From: Carnegiea gigantea
Taxonomy: Eukaryota; Streptophyta; Magnoliopsida; Caryophyllales; Cactaceae
Direction: 5' to 3'
Length of the DNA stretch: 64,000 nt
NCBI GenBank assembly: GCA_029747015.1
Contig: JAKOGI010000439.1
Coordinates: 537,141 to 601,140 of the forward strand
Shown piece by piece: positions 1-10,921 of this stretch (position 1 is its first letter; each line of letters starts with the position of its first letter). The notes beneath the pieces are model-generated. The model was not told the origin of the DNA. It ran no database searches and saw only the letters and a program-made list of their open reading frames with translations. Both the position numbers and the translations under genes were made by a program.

Positions 1-1
1 C

Positions 2-1243
2 TCTGCTCCTATCATCGAGGAGATTTCTTCTTCTTCTGAAGGGTTCTCGAGTTCTGACTCTGAGAACACCACCTTCAAACAGGGGACACCGGTGTTTTTC
101 GAGTCCTCTGAAGAACAATCTCCTCCAAAACCAACCAATAAACCTGCTGTGAAGCCCTCTCCTGCCAAAACACCCCTCAAGCGAAAGCCCAGAACAGCCC
201 CCCTACCAGAAACTACCACCTCTGTTCCTGTCCTTAAACGCCCAAAGCAGTTCACTCCCTCTCCTATGTCTGACAAACATGCGCAGTTGCTGAAGCGCAA
301 TGTCGTCAGGAGGAAGGTAGTGAATGTAAGCTTTTTCGAGGAATAGGGTCTGGGGGTGTTCTTGACCAAGCTTCGAGCCCAAGGCTGGCTTGAGTTGTTT
401 GTGAACACCCAGTAAGGGTGTTCTGTGCCCGAGTTGGCTGAATTCTATGCCAACTGCTCTGTCATAAATGGGGTAGTGACAAGTGCTGTCAATGAGTGTC
501 ATTTCTCTTTTGATGAAGCTACCCTAAGTGATATTCTGGGCATCCCCTCTCGTGGATTTGCTGTGTATGTGAGGGAAGACAAAACTGCCCTGGAAACAGC
601 CAGTCTCTTAGAGGTGTCCAAATGCCTTAGTCAAAAACAGGGCCTGAGAACACCCCTTTCGGTTAAGAAGGGTGAAATGACCTCTCTGCACCAACTACTG
701 TTTATGTTCACTATCAAGAACATAATACCGCGAGGTCACCGGCGAAACTCAGCAGATGCCTTCGATCAATGTCTGGTGGACCTACTGGATCGGGAAGAAC
801 CAGTAAACCTCCCTGCAATCATGATTCGTCACATAGAGCGAATTGCGAACACCACCCGGGCACATGATCTTGGCTATGGGTTTCTGTTGACAAGGGTGCT
901 TGAGCACTTTGGGATAGTGCTCACATGAAGAGTGGCGGCCCAAATCATTGATGAGATTGGGATTGACACTCTCCTAGGGTGTGGCTATGAGGTTGGCGAA
1001 GGGTTAGTTTCCAAACAGGGACGTCGACCACCTCGACCACCTGTTTCTTGGCAACCTTCCGTCAAGGTTGAGGCTGTTCTTGAGGACAATGCTCGCCTCA
1101 AGGATGAGCTCTCAGCTGTCAAGGCTGCTCTTGCTGAGGAACGAGCTCTCTCGGCCAAACGCCATGAAGATCTCCTTGCACTTCTCTCCACTCTTGCCCC
1201 CAGCATTCCTCCTCTGCAAACGAAACCACCCCCTGCTCCCTGA
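2..1243 (+). pseudogene. Envelope-position extra ORF with plant transposon protein domain (5' partial, broken)
   Basis: One reading frame runs from base 2 to a terminal TGA at 1241-1243 but contains three in-frame stops (TAG 344-346, TAA 413-415, TGA 926-928). The first ~110 codons are Ser/Pro/Lys-rich and acidic. The middle (about 350-928) resembles the putative plant transposon protein domain (the family Pfam calls Transposase_32), with the characteristic EFYAN-like segment near 437. The C-terminus (about 1060-1200) has heptad-like Leu/Ala/Glu spacing, so a coiled coil is likely. Sireviruses commonly carry an ORF in this position, called env-like, but I see no signal peptide or membrane span here. 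Its function is unknown. The homologous ORF at 37203-38716 has the same three-part layout. Confidence 0.7.
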
Positions 1244-1398
1244 TTGTATAAGCTGCTCTCTAGTCTCCTCCTTTCTTAATTTCGTTTTTGGCATTGTATT
1301 TTTTTAATGCAATATCTCATTATTAATGCTTCTTGCCCCTTCTGCTACATACTTCTTTTCTTGCATTCATAATGTTGTTTATGCTTTTTAATGATGCC

Positions 1399-1415
1399 AA
1401 AAGGGGGAAGAAGAG
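1399..1415 (+). promoter_or_regulatory. First (upstream) polypurine tract
   Basis: A 17-base all-purine run with a GGGGG core lies about 155 bases before the second tract. Polypurine tracts prime plus-strand DNA synthesis in LTR retrotransposons. A duplicated tract downstream of the env-position ORF is a recognised Sirevirus trait and is also present in the second element (38817-38833). Confidence 0.6.
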
Positions 1416-1539
1416 TGTAACCCTCCCCTATTGACGAATGAACCTAGCATTGACTTAAGTGGACCTTGACTTATGTGGATCCCTATCAGCATTCAATTTT
1501 TTTTTTTTGATCAATATGGTCACTTGGTTTGTCATTATC

Positions 1540-1551
1540 AAAAAGGGGGAA
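1540..1551 (+). promoter_or_regulatory. Polypurine tract next to the 3' LTR
   Basis: The run AAAAAGGGGGAA ends two bases before the LTR start at 1554. This is the expected place for the functional plus-strand primer. The matching tract in the second Sirevirus is AAAAAGGGGGAGA at 39017-39029. Confidence 0.75.
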
Positions 1552-1553
1552 TT

Positions 1554-3140
1554 TGTTGAGTTATTATATTTAGTTTTAATGATAACAAATCCAAGTGTAA
1601 AAATTTATCCTAGTAGTGTTGCTCCAAACACGGTCTCCAAACAGGCCTAACTGGTGTTTGTGTTCTTTATTATACTAACTGGTTTGCTACATGTGAGAAC
1701 AAGTCTTCAAAACAGGCTTTACTTGGTGATTCTATATTAAGTCAAGAACACCATCTCGACAGTTGATTGTAAGGCATGTTCCTGAACTCTAGCAATGGAA
1801 AGAACAACCCCAGCAAACAAGGTGGCCTTGGTGTTCACAGCAGCACCACAAATCTCGGACAAGATGACTGGTTCAAAACAAGAAGTCTTGGGTATATAGG
1901 TTTTATTTAATTAGACTCTTGTTAATATGCCAATATTGAAAACATCATTTTAAACACCTCTTGAATCGGTATTTGCGCTAAAGTACTTCAGAACACCAGT
2001 TGCGAACAACCCTGCAAATAGGGTGCCTAGGGTGTTTCTGAACTGCAGTGGCCATACCCGATTATTTTTGAAAATTTATTTTGGTTGGCCAAGATCTCCA
2101 GAATACTTTCCTTGAATTTCAAAATTGCTATTTTTCTGGAGAGGATAGTTCTTGAAAATATTATGGAGATTTGCGAAAATAGGTTTGGGAGATTTGCCAA
2201 ATCAAAAGATTCCTATGACTATATTTTCGGATTTGGTAAAAGCTGAAAATCTCTTTAAACCTCTTCACGGCTATGGGAAGATAAGGGTTATCTTTTAAGA
2301 TATCAAATCCCTTATATTTTGGCAAAATTTTATCACTAGCCGTAGGAGAACATTTCCTGATTGAAAATCGTTTTCTATACTTAGCTGATTCTGTGGCTTA
2401 TGACCGTTGGTTTTTGTGTTTAAAAACCTCAGCTTTTTCTCTTCCAGTAGACACACAACACACGAGAAAAGAGCAGATAGAAAACTCAGGTTGAATTTGC
2501 TTAAACACAGCTTTTTGAAAAATTCAGGAAAAATCAGAAAACACGGTCTACACTCAAAGATTCTTGAGCTTCATTCTGAAAAGCAAACCGTGACAAGCTG
2601 TGTTTGATTTTGAGTTTTCAAACCATTGGCATAATAGGATCTTCATTGTACCTTACATCTGCTTAGTAAGAAGCACCCCCTGTAAGGTGTTTGTAACCCT
2701 GATCTTGAATCAGAAAAGTGAGTGAGTGTGTCCTAGTCGTGTGGACTTGGACGTGTCTAATCTTGCGAAGGTTAGACGTGGTGTAACCTGTCTTTGGGAA
2801 GAAGGTTACGTGGTTGCAAGTTGTAACAAGGTGTGTTACATTTGTAACGTGTGAAGCCCGTTAGTGAAAGTGGTTAAATCCTACACGAGGTAGGTCGTGG
2901 TTTTTCACACCTCAGTTGGGCTAGAGGTGTTTTCCACGTAAAAATTATGTGTGCTTTATTTTCCGCATTTATCTTGGTGATTTTCGCATCTGCAATAATT
3001 GAGAACACCCCGTGCAAACAAGCTATCAGGGTGTTTGTCATTTGAGAACAACCTCTACTAGGGTGTTTGTTATTTACAACGCGAAAATCAGATACCACAA
3101 TTCACCCCCCTCTTGTGGTTGTATACTCACGAACTCAACA
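1554..3140 (+). repeat. 3' LTR of the left Sirevirus-like element (1587 bp)
   Basis: The LTR starts TGTTGAGTT directly after the polypurine tract and ends AACTCAACA, a perfect 9-base terminal inverted repeat bounded by TG and CA. It carries many copies of a GAACACC ... GGTGTT motif, for example near 1743, 1990-2035 and 3000-3070. The sequence ahead of the end is rich in CACCCCCC, as in other Sirevirus LTRs. No partner LTR is in the window. Confidence 0.8.
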
Positions 3141-3532
3141 GGGTCCAGTAACATGCCATGAAGATAGGATAACCCACAGTGTCAGCCATTTTGTCAACTT
3201 CATTTCCTTTATTGAGAGTAAAGACACATTCAAAGTCCTCCATCTTGATAAAAGCATGGATAAATTGCTCATGAATGTGAACAATTTCTATATCCATAAT
3301 AGTTGGCTACCAAGAAAGCCAAATACCCCCCAGCACAGAGATGAGCATTAGTTACCCCACGCCATTGCAAAGCCATTCGAGCCATCACTTCTCTCTCATT
3401 TGCTAGTTTCACTTGTTCTTAATCAGACCAATAATGCTAGCTTATTTTTCAGCTGGAACTTTTTCCCCCACCTTATGTTGCCTGGGGGCCTTATTGGGCC
3501 CCCTAATGTTCCATATAATCATTGTCATGGAG
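3141..3532 (-). pseudogene. LINE (L1-type) ORF2 endonuclease fragment
   Basis: Translated on the minus strand, the segment next to 3532 gives a WNIRG motif, the start of the apurinic-endonuclease-like domain of plant L1-type LINEs. Further decayed matches follow in several frames, including a GGxxWLAW-like stretch. The reading is broken by stops and frameshifts. It is cut off at 3140 by the Sirevirus LTR and at 3533 by the Tat1 LTR. The rest of the same LINE, with ORF1, resumes at 17863 in the same orientation. Confidence 0.55.
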
Positions 3533-4139
3533 TGTAACTACAAATTTCAAGTCTAAATTGAATTAGGACAAGAAATATGGAACAAATTTAATTTTTATAT
3601 TTATAATAAAAATGCTACAATCTCTGAATATTTTTTGTTACAAATGAACAAATGAAACTCCTCTGATTCGATATCTTGTTTGTGACTTGATGGATGGTCG
3701 AAATAGCTTGAATCTCGATCAAGTGTATAATTCAATCTCTAGAGTGAACGACACGTTTTGATGTGCTTGTTGTCTCTTTCTAGAGAGTCTTCTGTAGGAG
3801 AGAATTTTTTTATCCCCAAATGAGGGGGAATGGAGTTATATTTATAGGGAGGAGCCTCCCCTCTCTTTTAGAAGTTGCGGATTAATACCCCTCTTGGGTC
3901 GATAGATGGGCCTTGAACTTGGGCCAATGACTTCAGAGTCTATTTAAGTTGACAACTTGGTAGTCCACTGGGCCATTGGCTTAATAATCTTATCGGGTCA
4001 TTGACTTGATACTTCATTCGATCGTTGACTTGGTGATCGTTTGGACCCAAATAATTAAATCAATTAATTGGACGAGCCAACATTAATTAACTTAAATTAT
4101 TTAGTGACGTGGTATATATTTAATTTTTTTGTGCCTACA
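3533..4139 (-). repeat. 3' LTR of Tat1 (607 bp)
   Basis: On + it reads from TGTAACTACAAAT to GCCTACA, so on the element strand it begins TGTAGGC and ends GTTACA. It aligns over its length with 17280-17862. A TATA-like CTATAAATATAAC lies on the minus strand at about 3836-3848. Confidence 0.85.
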
Positions 4140-5254
4140 GATTGCCCATTCAAGACTAGGTCACGTACACGTCTTCGAGTATTTAAGCGTGACCGCCGTC
4201 TCGACATACATCTTTTGGCTCGTTGTCTAAGCAGGCCATCAACTTATTTTTTTTTTCACATTGTCGATTTGACAGACGCGATTTTTTTTTTTTAATCGAG
4301 TGCCTACACGGAATAGGAAACCAAATTTTTTTTTTTTTTTGGTTGCTCGTTTTTGTGCTAGCGCATTTTAAGAAACATCTCCATAATTTTTAAAAACTGA
4401 TTAGAGAATCTTAAAAATATATACTTATTATTTCCAAGAACTCATTGGATTTTTAGCTTCACCAACAAGTTAATGTACTATTTAACTTGATTTACAAACC
4501 AAGTTAAAGAATTCATCAATCCTATGAACAATAGGTAGCCGCGGCTCTACATATAGTGAAATCCTTCAGCAAACCGTGTGCATGTGATGCCATCAGGTAT
4601 GATTTAATAATGTCTTAAAATTGCTTTTGATATGGTCAGTCTGCTATGGAACTCAATTTGATTGTTGACTGTGACTTCTGCCTTTCTCTTTCTCTCTTTT
4701 CTGCTTTTTTTACAAAAACCAAAATTCGAAGGAGACAAAGTTGCATCATCTTCACGTGGGCCGATAGTTTCCTATCCCTGACATTACCAGCTGTTTTTCG
4801 TATGTCACTTGAATAGTTCATCGTAAAGCCTTCACGTAAATAACACTTGGTAGTAATTTTGTTTGAGCGAAGCTTCCATGTGTTGTTGCTGCTCCTTGTG
4901 CTGTTCTTTTCTTTTCCTTTAACTTTTTTTTTGTTCTCTGGATTACTACTTCAGTGTCTTCTATTTGATAATTTCATCATTCCTTTTTTTTTTGGCTAAT
5001 GATACTTGGCGTCTCTCATTTCACTATCACAAATAGTACTTCACTATTTGTACGGAACAACTAATTTTTTTGATTGGATGAAGTCTTGCTCGTTGTGGAC
5101 AAAATCTTGATATTTTTAGGATTAACTTGTCGAGAATAATTTAAACAAGATACACCCAAAGGTAATTCTTCCACGCTATGTGTATTTGGGTGCTACCTCC
5201 TTTTTTTTTTGCATCGGGCTTGTTCATATGTAGGCTTATCCTTTAAACTTTAAG
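4140..5254. other. Tat1 3' untranslated region, no gene seen
   Basis: About 1.1 kb of AT-rich sequence with many T homopolymers lies between the 3' LTR and the tandem array. I see no coding domain on either strand. The expected polypurine tract beside the LTR is poor (GAATGGGCAA on the minus strand at about 4142-4151). Confidence 0.5.
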
Positions 5255-6175
5255 GACGGAGCTCTCACATATGACAATGAGATGCAGCGCTTGAAGACTC
5301 GTTGTGTGTGAGGGTGATCAGACTGCGTCTTTAGACCTTGAGGAGAGAGCCCTCACTCATGCCAGTGGATTGTATCATTTGAAGACTCGCCGTGCATGGG
5401 GGTGATCGGACTCGATCTTTAGACCTTGAGAAGAGAGCCTCCGCATATGCCAGCCAGACGGAGCACTTGATGACTTGTAATGCGTGAGGGCAATCGGACT
5501 CTATCTTTAGGCCTTGAGGAGGGAGCCTCATTAGTGCCAGCGAGACGCAACACTTGAAGACTCGTTATGTGTGAGGGCGATCGGACTCGATCTTTAAACT
5601 TTGAGGAGAAAGCCCTCACTCATGCCAGCGTGATGTATCATTTGAAGACTTGCTGTGCGTGAGGGTGATCGAACTCGGTCTTCAGACCTTGAGGAGAGAG
5701 CCCTCACTTACGCCAGCAGGATGCAACGCTTGAAGACTCGTTGTGCGTGGGGGCGACCGGACTCGGTCTTCAGACCTTGAGGAGAGAGCCCTCACTCACG
5801 CTAGCTGGGATGCAATACTTGAAGACTCGTTGTACGTGATCGATCGGACTCGGTCTTTAAACTTTGAGGAGAAAGCCCTCACTTATGCCAGCATGATATA
5901 TTATCAGAAGACTCGCTGTGTGTGAGGGTGATCGGACTCGGTCTTCAGACCTTGAGGAGAGAGCCCTCACTCACGCCAGCGGGATGCAACACTCGAAGAC
6001 TCCTTGTGCGTGAGGGCGATCGGACTCGGTCTTTAGACCTTGAGGAGAGAGCCCTCATTCATGCCGGCGGGATGTAATACTTAAAGACTCGTTGTGCGTG
6101 AGGGTGGTCGGATTCGGTCTTTAGACTTTGAGGTGAGAGCCCTCGCACATGCTAACGGGAAGTGCCGAGTGAGGA
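5255..6175. repeat. Tandem array of about ten 87-88-bp units in the Tat1 UTR
   Basis: The marker ACCTTG/ACTTTG recurs at 5335, 5423, 5511, 5598, 5686, 5774, 5861, 5949, 6037 and 6125, spacings of 87 or 88 bases. Most units contain GTGAGGG and, about 45 bases later, its complement CCCTCAC, so each could form a hairpin. Units are similar but not identical. Tandem arrays in the 3' UTR are known in Tat-lineage elements and can seed satellites. Confidence 0.9.
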
Positions 6176-6368
6176 TTGAGTCACGACAATGAGCTAGACG
6201 AGGATTTTATTTCCTTGAAAACTAACCTCCGAGGATTTTTGTTTTTTTAAGCTTCTTTTCCCCTTTTTTTTCTTCTACGAAACTAACCACTCTTTCTTTT
6301 TTAGTAGGTGCTCAATCATGGTACGATTTAAGGAATAAAAGTGATGGGATAAAATTTATCTTTCTGTC

Positions 6369-9349
6369 ATGGAACATGAAGAGACGAAAGTGGAGCTGGA
6401 CAGCACATTTATCGTTCACCCATCCTTGCTTCATCTAAAGTTTGAGCAGATACCCACCATCCCTCGTTCTGACTTCGCATCCCCGTTGACTACTAGGGCT
6501 ATAGATAGAATGCATGATGATATCCACCTTCTTCACAGTGCCAGTCATGACAATAGCTATACCATCACCCCTTTCTCACTCTTTGGGCGAAAAATTATTT
6601 CCGGTGAAGTTCGTTGGGGGCTAGCATTAAAGATATTTGGGGAATTCTCTTTTACTCTAAAATATTGGGAATAGGTAGAACATATTCTCTTATGCTTCGA
6701 ATCCCAATTGAGGACTTGTCGCCTTTTTGATGCAGTATATGCTTCATTATACACTTATGATCGTGATCTTCATGTTATTTGTGCCTTTTGTGAGGCTTGG
6801 TGCCCTGAGACTAATACTCTGCATACTATATCCGGAGAAATGTCGCTATCTTTGTGGGACTTATATAAACTTGGTGGGCTTCCTATTACGAAAAAATTTA
6901 TGATGAGACAGTACCTAGCTGAGATGCATTATATCGATGCCATCATGATAATCAGAGATCAATCCAGCCACATGTAGATACTTGTTTGCTGCTTACAGCC
7001 GTCTTGAAAATGCTCGCAACTGAGGGGTTTACGCTGAGCATTGGATAGATTTTGGTGCAAGAGGAAAGTTAAGCATGAGTCCTTCCCGAGGCGGTGAAAC
7101 TCTTCCAAGTTGCATCCTACCAAGTCACAACCTAAGTCAACTCATAATCCCTCAGGCGACATTTAACCTACGGCCTTGCAGTGGACTCGAGAAGAATTCG
7201 CTGTCTTTGATGTACTTGAAATTCCTATTAACAGAAGAGAGAGCACTTATCTAGCTGCTTATATTTCATGCTGGTTGTGCATTTTTGCTCTTTCTGAAGA
7301 TGAAAAAGGATTCATTCGTCCTGACACCTTTAAAGAGGCTAGCGATATGGCAGTTGGATGCACGCATAGGCTTGTAGTGCTAGTGTTAGCGAGCATTTAT
7401 CGTGGCCTCAGTGGTATTTTTAGTGTGGAAAAACCCTCAAATTCCTTGTCATTCTTTCCTGCTTATTATATATATGGTTGGCTCACATGTTACTTCAACA
7501 CCCACTATGTACTAGATCCAGCTCCTGCGGGTCCTCTAATGGTGCACTATTCTGGCTTTGGAGGAGCAAAGAGTTTTGAGGACGCTCGAAGGCATATCCA
7601 TGAAGGGGCGATTGCTGATTTGGGTTGAACCATGCTTAGCAAGAATAAATATGAGACTTTGAATGATGATGGAACTCTTGGCTATGAGAAGCTCAGCTAC
7701 CTAATGGCTCTCTGCTCTAGTTACCTACCTCTTTGTCATGCAATGAGTTTTTATGTCATGTCTTATAGTCCACATCGATTCAGCAGATAGTTTGGTTTCT
7801 GGCAGGAGCTACGTGGTGCACTTAAACTTCACCCTCGTACTCATCCCACATCCTACAATGATGCCTTATACTTTTGGACTGCCATTCTATCTAAGAACAC
7901 CAAGTCCATAGCCACATTGCCTAGCCGTTCGCTACATCTTAACAAGTTCATAACTAAGAAATATCAGGATTGGTGGTCTAAGGTGACAATAGATGACCTC
8001 AGGGCCAATGTTGATTTTCTTCAGCAGAGTGCAGGACATGACCCCTCTAAGTCTAAGAAGAGTAGAAGGGGCAATACATCAAAGGATGGATCTGATTTTG
8101 AGGACCAAGATTCTGATGCTGAACGGACCGGAGAGTCCCTTGATACTACTGTTGCTGATCGAGGGGGGGACATAATCGACAGTGATGATAGTGACCAGGA
8201 TTCAGAAGCTAACTTTAAACATCATGGGCATAAAAAATGTAATACTGCCACTGCCAATACTTTCAGTGCACCTCTTGGAGATAGTTTTTTCAATGGTATC
8301 ACAAGCTGTTCAGACATGTCTAACCTTGAAGATGTAATTGCTCTTCTCTTTGTATAGAACCTTGCAAGGCTCATCGCAACCCCCCCTTTTTTTTAATGGC
8401 TTGATCTTTTCACTCTTTTTTTTTTTTTGGTTTGATGCAGATTGGCGCGTTCGATTTAGGACAGGAGGCCACCGATGTCATAGACGAGCAGTTGCTTGAG
8501 GAAGTTAATCTCACAGCCAAGTTGTCAACAACCAAGGTCAGTCTTCATGGTGGCAAGGATATAGAAGTTGTAAAGAGGTTGGCATCGTCAGAGGGAGTTG
8601 GTGAACTGGTCTCGAAAGGGGCCGAAACATTTCCTACATCACCAATCCATAGTGAGCACTCAGTGGAGGGATCAACATCTCTTCAATTGGCAGCAAAAAG
8701 AATGTCTATTGTCATTGAGAAAACTACCAGCCATGAGGTTGTGAAAGGAAAATCTATGGTTGTAGCCGTTTCTGCTACTTCCTTTCGATGGGGTCGTGCT
8801 TCTCAAAGCATCATTACTTGTGGCATATGGGCTATAGGTTCTGGCTACCTAAATGCTTTGAAGAATGCTTTATTTGATGAGGTAGTAAAAGAGTATGAGA
8901 GCGCCCTTATGATGTATAAAAGCATTGAACGTCTCAATGGAGACCCAAATCCTCTGAGGAAGCTCGTAGATGATTATGTGAGTGGCGTATCTACATATCT
9001 GGCACTCACACAAGCGGCTTTGACACTTCGCCATCCGGATGACTTGGATAAAGAGAAGACCGCACAGTCCCATCTTATCGCAGTGCAGGAAGAGCTAGCT
9101 ACTGTTAAGGGCAAACATAAGGGTCCAATTGAAAAAGTAGTCCAGCTAGAAGAGGCGCTTCGTATTGCTTGCGAAGAGGAGTAAAAACTTCAGAGTGACA
9201 TTGAAGCCAAATTGACCTTAGTGACCACCATCGAGCAACAAGTCATTGAGAAGAACTAAGCTCTTGCTAACCTTGAAGCCATACCCACTTTGTCCCAAGA
9301 AGAGGCTGAGAAGTTGAAGGAACATGAGCACGATGTCTTAGAGTTGTAA
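6369..9349 (+). pseudogene. Plant mobile domain (PMD) gene antisense to Tat1 pol, one intron, broken
   Basis: The + strand encodes a PMD (aminotransferase-like plant mobile domain) protein. The start at 6369 gives MEHEE. The core WCPETNT...GEMSLSLWDLYKLGGLP lies near 6789-6885, and the central region with VRP-like and ASIYRGLS motifs spans 7176-7628. A PHRFSR...FGF segment lies near 7770-7800, and a Ser/Asp/Lys-rich tail runs 8030-8350. After an intron (8352-8440) a coiled-coil-like C-terminus continues in frame from 8441. Stops at 6672-6674, 6975-6977, 7626-7628, about 7788, 9182-9184 and near 9258, and frameshifts around 6976-7175, break it. PMD proteins are linked to DNA transposons and to host silencing factors such as MAIL1. 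Extra PMD ORFs in Tat elements have been reported. Function here is unknown. Confidence 0.75.
8352..8440 (+). other. Predicted intron in the antisense PMD gene (89 bp)
   Basis: The first exon would end after a complete codon at 8351. The intron begins GTATAG, has a long T-rich stretch and ends TTTGATGCAG. The next codon at 8441 opens a long frame that continues to 9184, whereas reading through the intron hits TAG at 8355-8357. Size, T-richness, GT/AG borders and preserved phase all fit a plant intron. Confidence 0.6.
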
Positions 9350-9794
9350 CTCTCACTCAACCCTAATAACTGGATGAACACTATTTGATTAGGTTGCTTA
9401 GCTTATTGCACTTGCACTTGGATTGTTCATGCTTAGTGAATTCTTGATACACTTTATACAATAGTAATATTTTTTGCTGCTTCTTCACCTCTTTCTTATG
9501 TTTTATTTGACTGCACTTGCTAATTTTATTCACAAGCTACCTACATACTCAAGAAAATTATAATTTTTCAATGAGATCAAGCCATAATCTAGTTCAACAA
9601 ATAGTTAGTGCTCCAATTATTTGTTTTACCGTTTACAATTTATACACTTGTGGGCTAGGAGTAGTACAGGATTATTATTTTTTTTTTAGCCATTCACAGT
9701 TATACTCTTGCGGGCCAGGAGTAGTACAAGTTTTTTTTATTTTTCTTGTTTGGTGAGCAATTTAGGCTCGTAGTAAGAAGTTTACAACCAATTT
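9350..9794. other. Spacer between convergent PMD gene and Tat1 integrase
   Basis: The spacer is AT-rich with no domain. It contains a short direct duplication, CTTGTGGGCTAGGAGTAGTA near 9649 and CTTGCGGGCCAGGAGTAGTA near 9707, each followed by a T-rich run. It may hold 3' ends and poly(A) signals for the two converging transcription units. Confidence 0.4.
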
Positions 9795-10900
9795 TTATGG
9801 GTAGTAGCGCTTTAGAAACCTGCCGTTGATTGGTCCTACTCGCACTCCTTCTGCGACGACTATCTTATAGGCACTATTCGAGTAGACTTCATGAACAACA
9901 TCTGGGCCTTCCCATTTAGGGGTGAACTTACTCCTTGTCCTATGCATCATGATGATGGGCCTTCTTACTGCGAACACTTGATCTTCGACCTGGAACGAGC
10001 GAGGTCGAACCTTTTGTTGAATGCTCATGACAAACGTGCTTGATAACACTCCAGTTTTTGTTACGCCTGAAACCTTTTCTCATCAAGAGATTCCAACTTT
10101 GCTAGACAGAGTTTGTGATTTTCATCCTCACTTAAGCCTTCCAGCATAGCGATGCGAAGCAATGGGATTTGAATTTCTAAAGGCAAGACAGCCTCTACGT
10201 CGTAGATGAGCACATAGGGAGTTGATTGCGTTGGTGTCTTTTAGGTGGTTCGATAAGCCCAAAGTGCTTCTCCAAGTCTTTCACGCTAGTCCCGCTTGGA
10301 TTTTGCCACCACCTTATTTAATAAGTTGCATAATATTTTGTTAAACGCTTCTGCTTGGCCATTTGTAGGTGCATGGTACATTGAAGACTTATGCTGAGCA
10401 AACTTAAATTTCTCACAGAGACTAGTCATTAGCTTGTTGAAGAATGGTTTGCCATTGTCAGTGATGATGTATCGAGGCATACCATATCGGTAGATGATGT
10501 GCGTTCGAATAAAATCGATAACATTCTCCTGCTTGACTTCTTTTAATGCGATTGCCTCCGCCCACTTATAAAAATAATCGGTGGCTGGAAGAATGTATAA
10601 ATGACCAGCTGAAGACTTAGGAGTAAGGGGGCCTACGACATCAAGTCCCCACGCCTCAAAGGGCCAGGAAGCTACGGTTGGGTGGAGTGGTTCTAGAGGT
10701 TGGTGAATGAAGTTGGCGTGGAACTGGCATGCATCGCACCTTTTTGCAAAGTCAATGCAATCATGCACCATGGTGGGCCAGTAATAGCCCATTCTTTTGA
10801 TGCGATCATACAATTTAGGCCCGAACTGATGTGCGCCACACACCTCTGAGTGAGCTTCCTCCATTACTTGTTGTGCTTCCTCTTCGCCTAAGCACCTCAA
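9795..10900 (-). pseudogene. Tat1 integrase
   Basis: Integrase inserts the cDNA into host DNA. On the minus strand from 10900 there is an H-H-C-C zinc-binding region ending CDACQ. The core follows with WGLDVVGP, TDNG and NGQAEAFNK, so all three DDE residues are present. The frame stops at 10286, and a frameshifted stretch (10050-10285) follows. The C-terminal domain (9795-10049) has the WEGPDVVHEV...LKRYYP pattern of the GPY/F-like module. The catalytic core looks intact, unlike the RNase H and RT of the same element. Confidence 0.85.
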
Positions 10901-10921
10901 CCAAAGACCAAGGAAGGAGCG

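Larger units (their letters stand above)
1..3140 (+). mobile_element. Sirevirus-like Ty1/copia element, 3' part only
   Basis: The window opens inside a copia-type LTR retrotransposon of which only the 3' end is present. It holds an extra ORF downstream of pol, two polypurine tracts and the 3' LTR. The same order (extra ORF with a plant transposon protein domain and C-terminal coiled coil, two G-rich polypurine tracts, LTR) recurs in the complete element at 30015-40158, which supports the lineage call. Gag, pol and the 5' LTR lie outside the window, so the 5' target duplication cannot be checked. At its right edge it meets LINE sequence, so it probably inserted into that LINE. Confidence 0.8.

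Noticed and set aside
5255..6175. Regular repeats considered as a CRISPR array
   Set aside because: The units are contiguous 87-88-bp tandem repeats with similar sequence throughout and no unique spacers, and they sit in a plant retrotransposon UTR.
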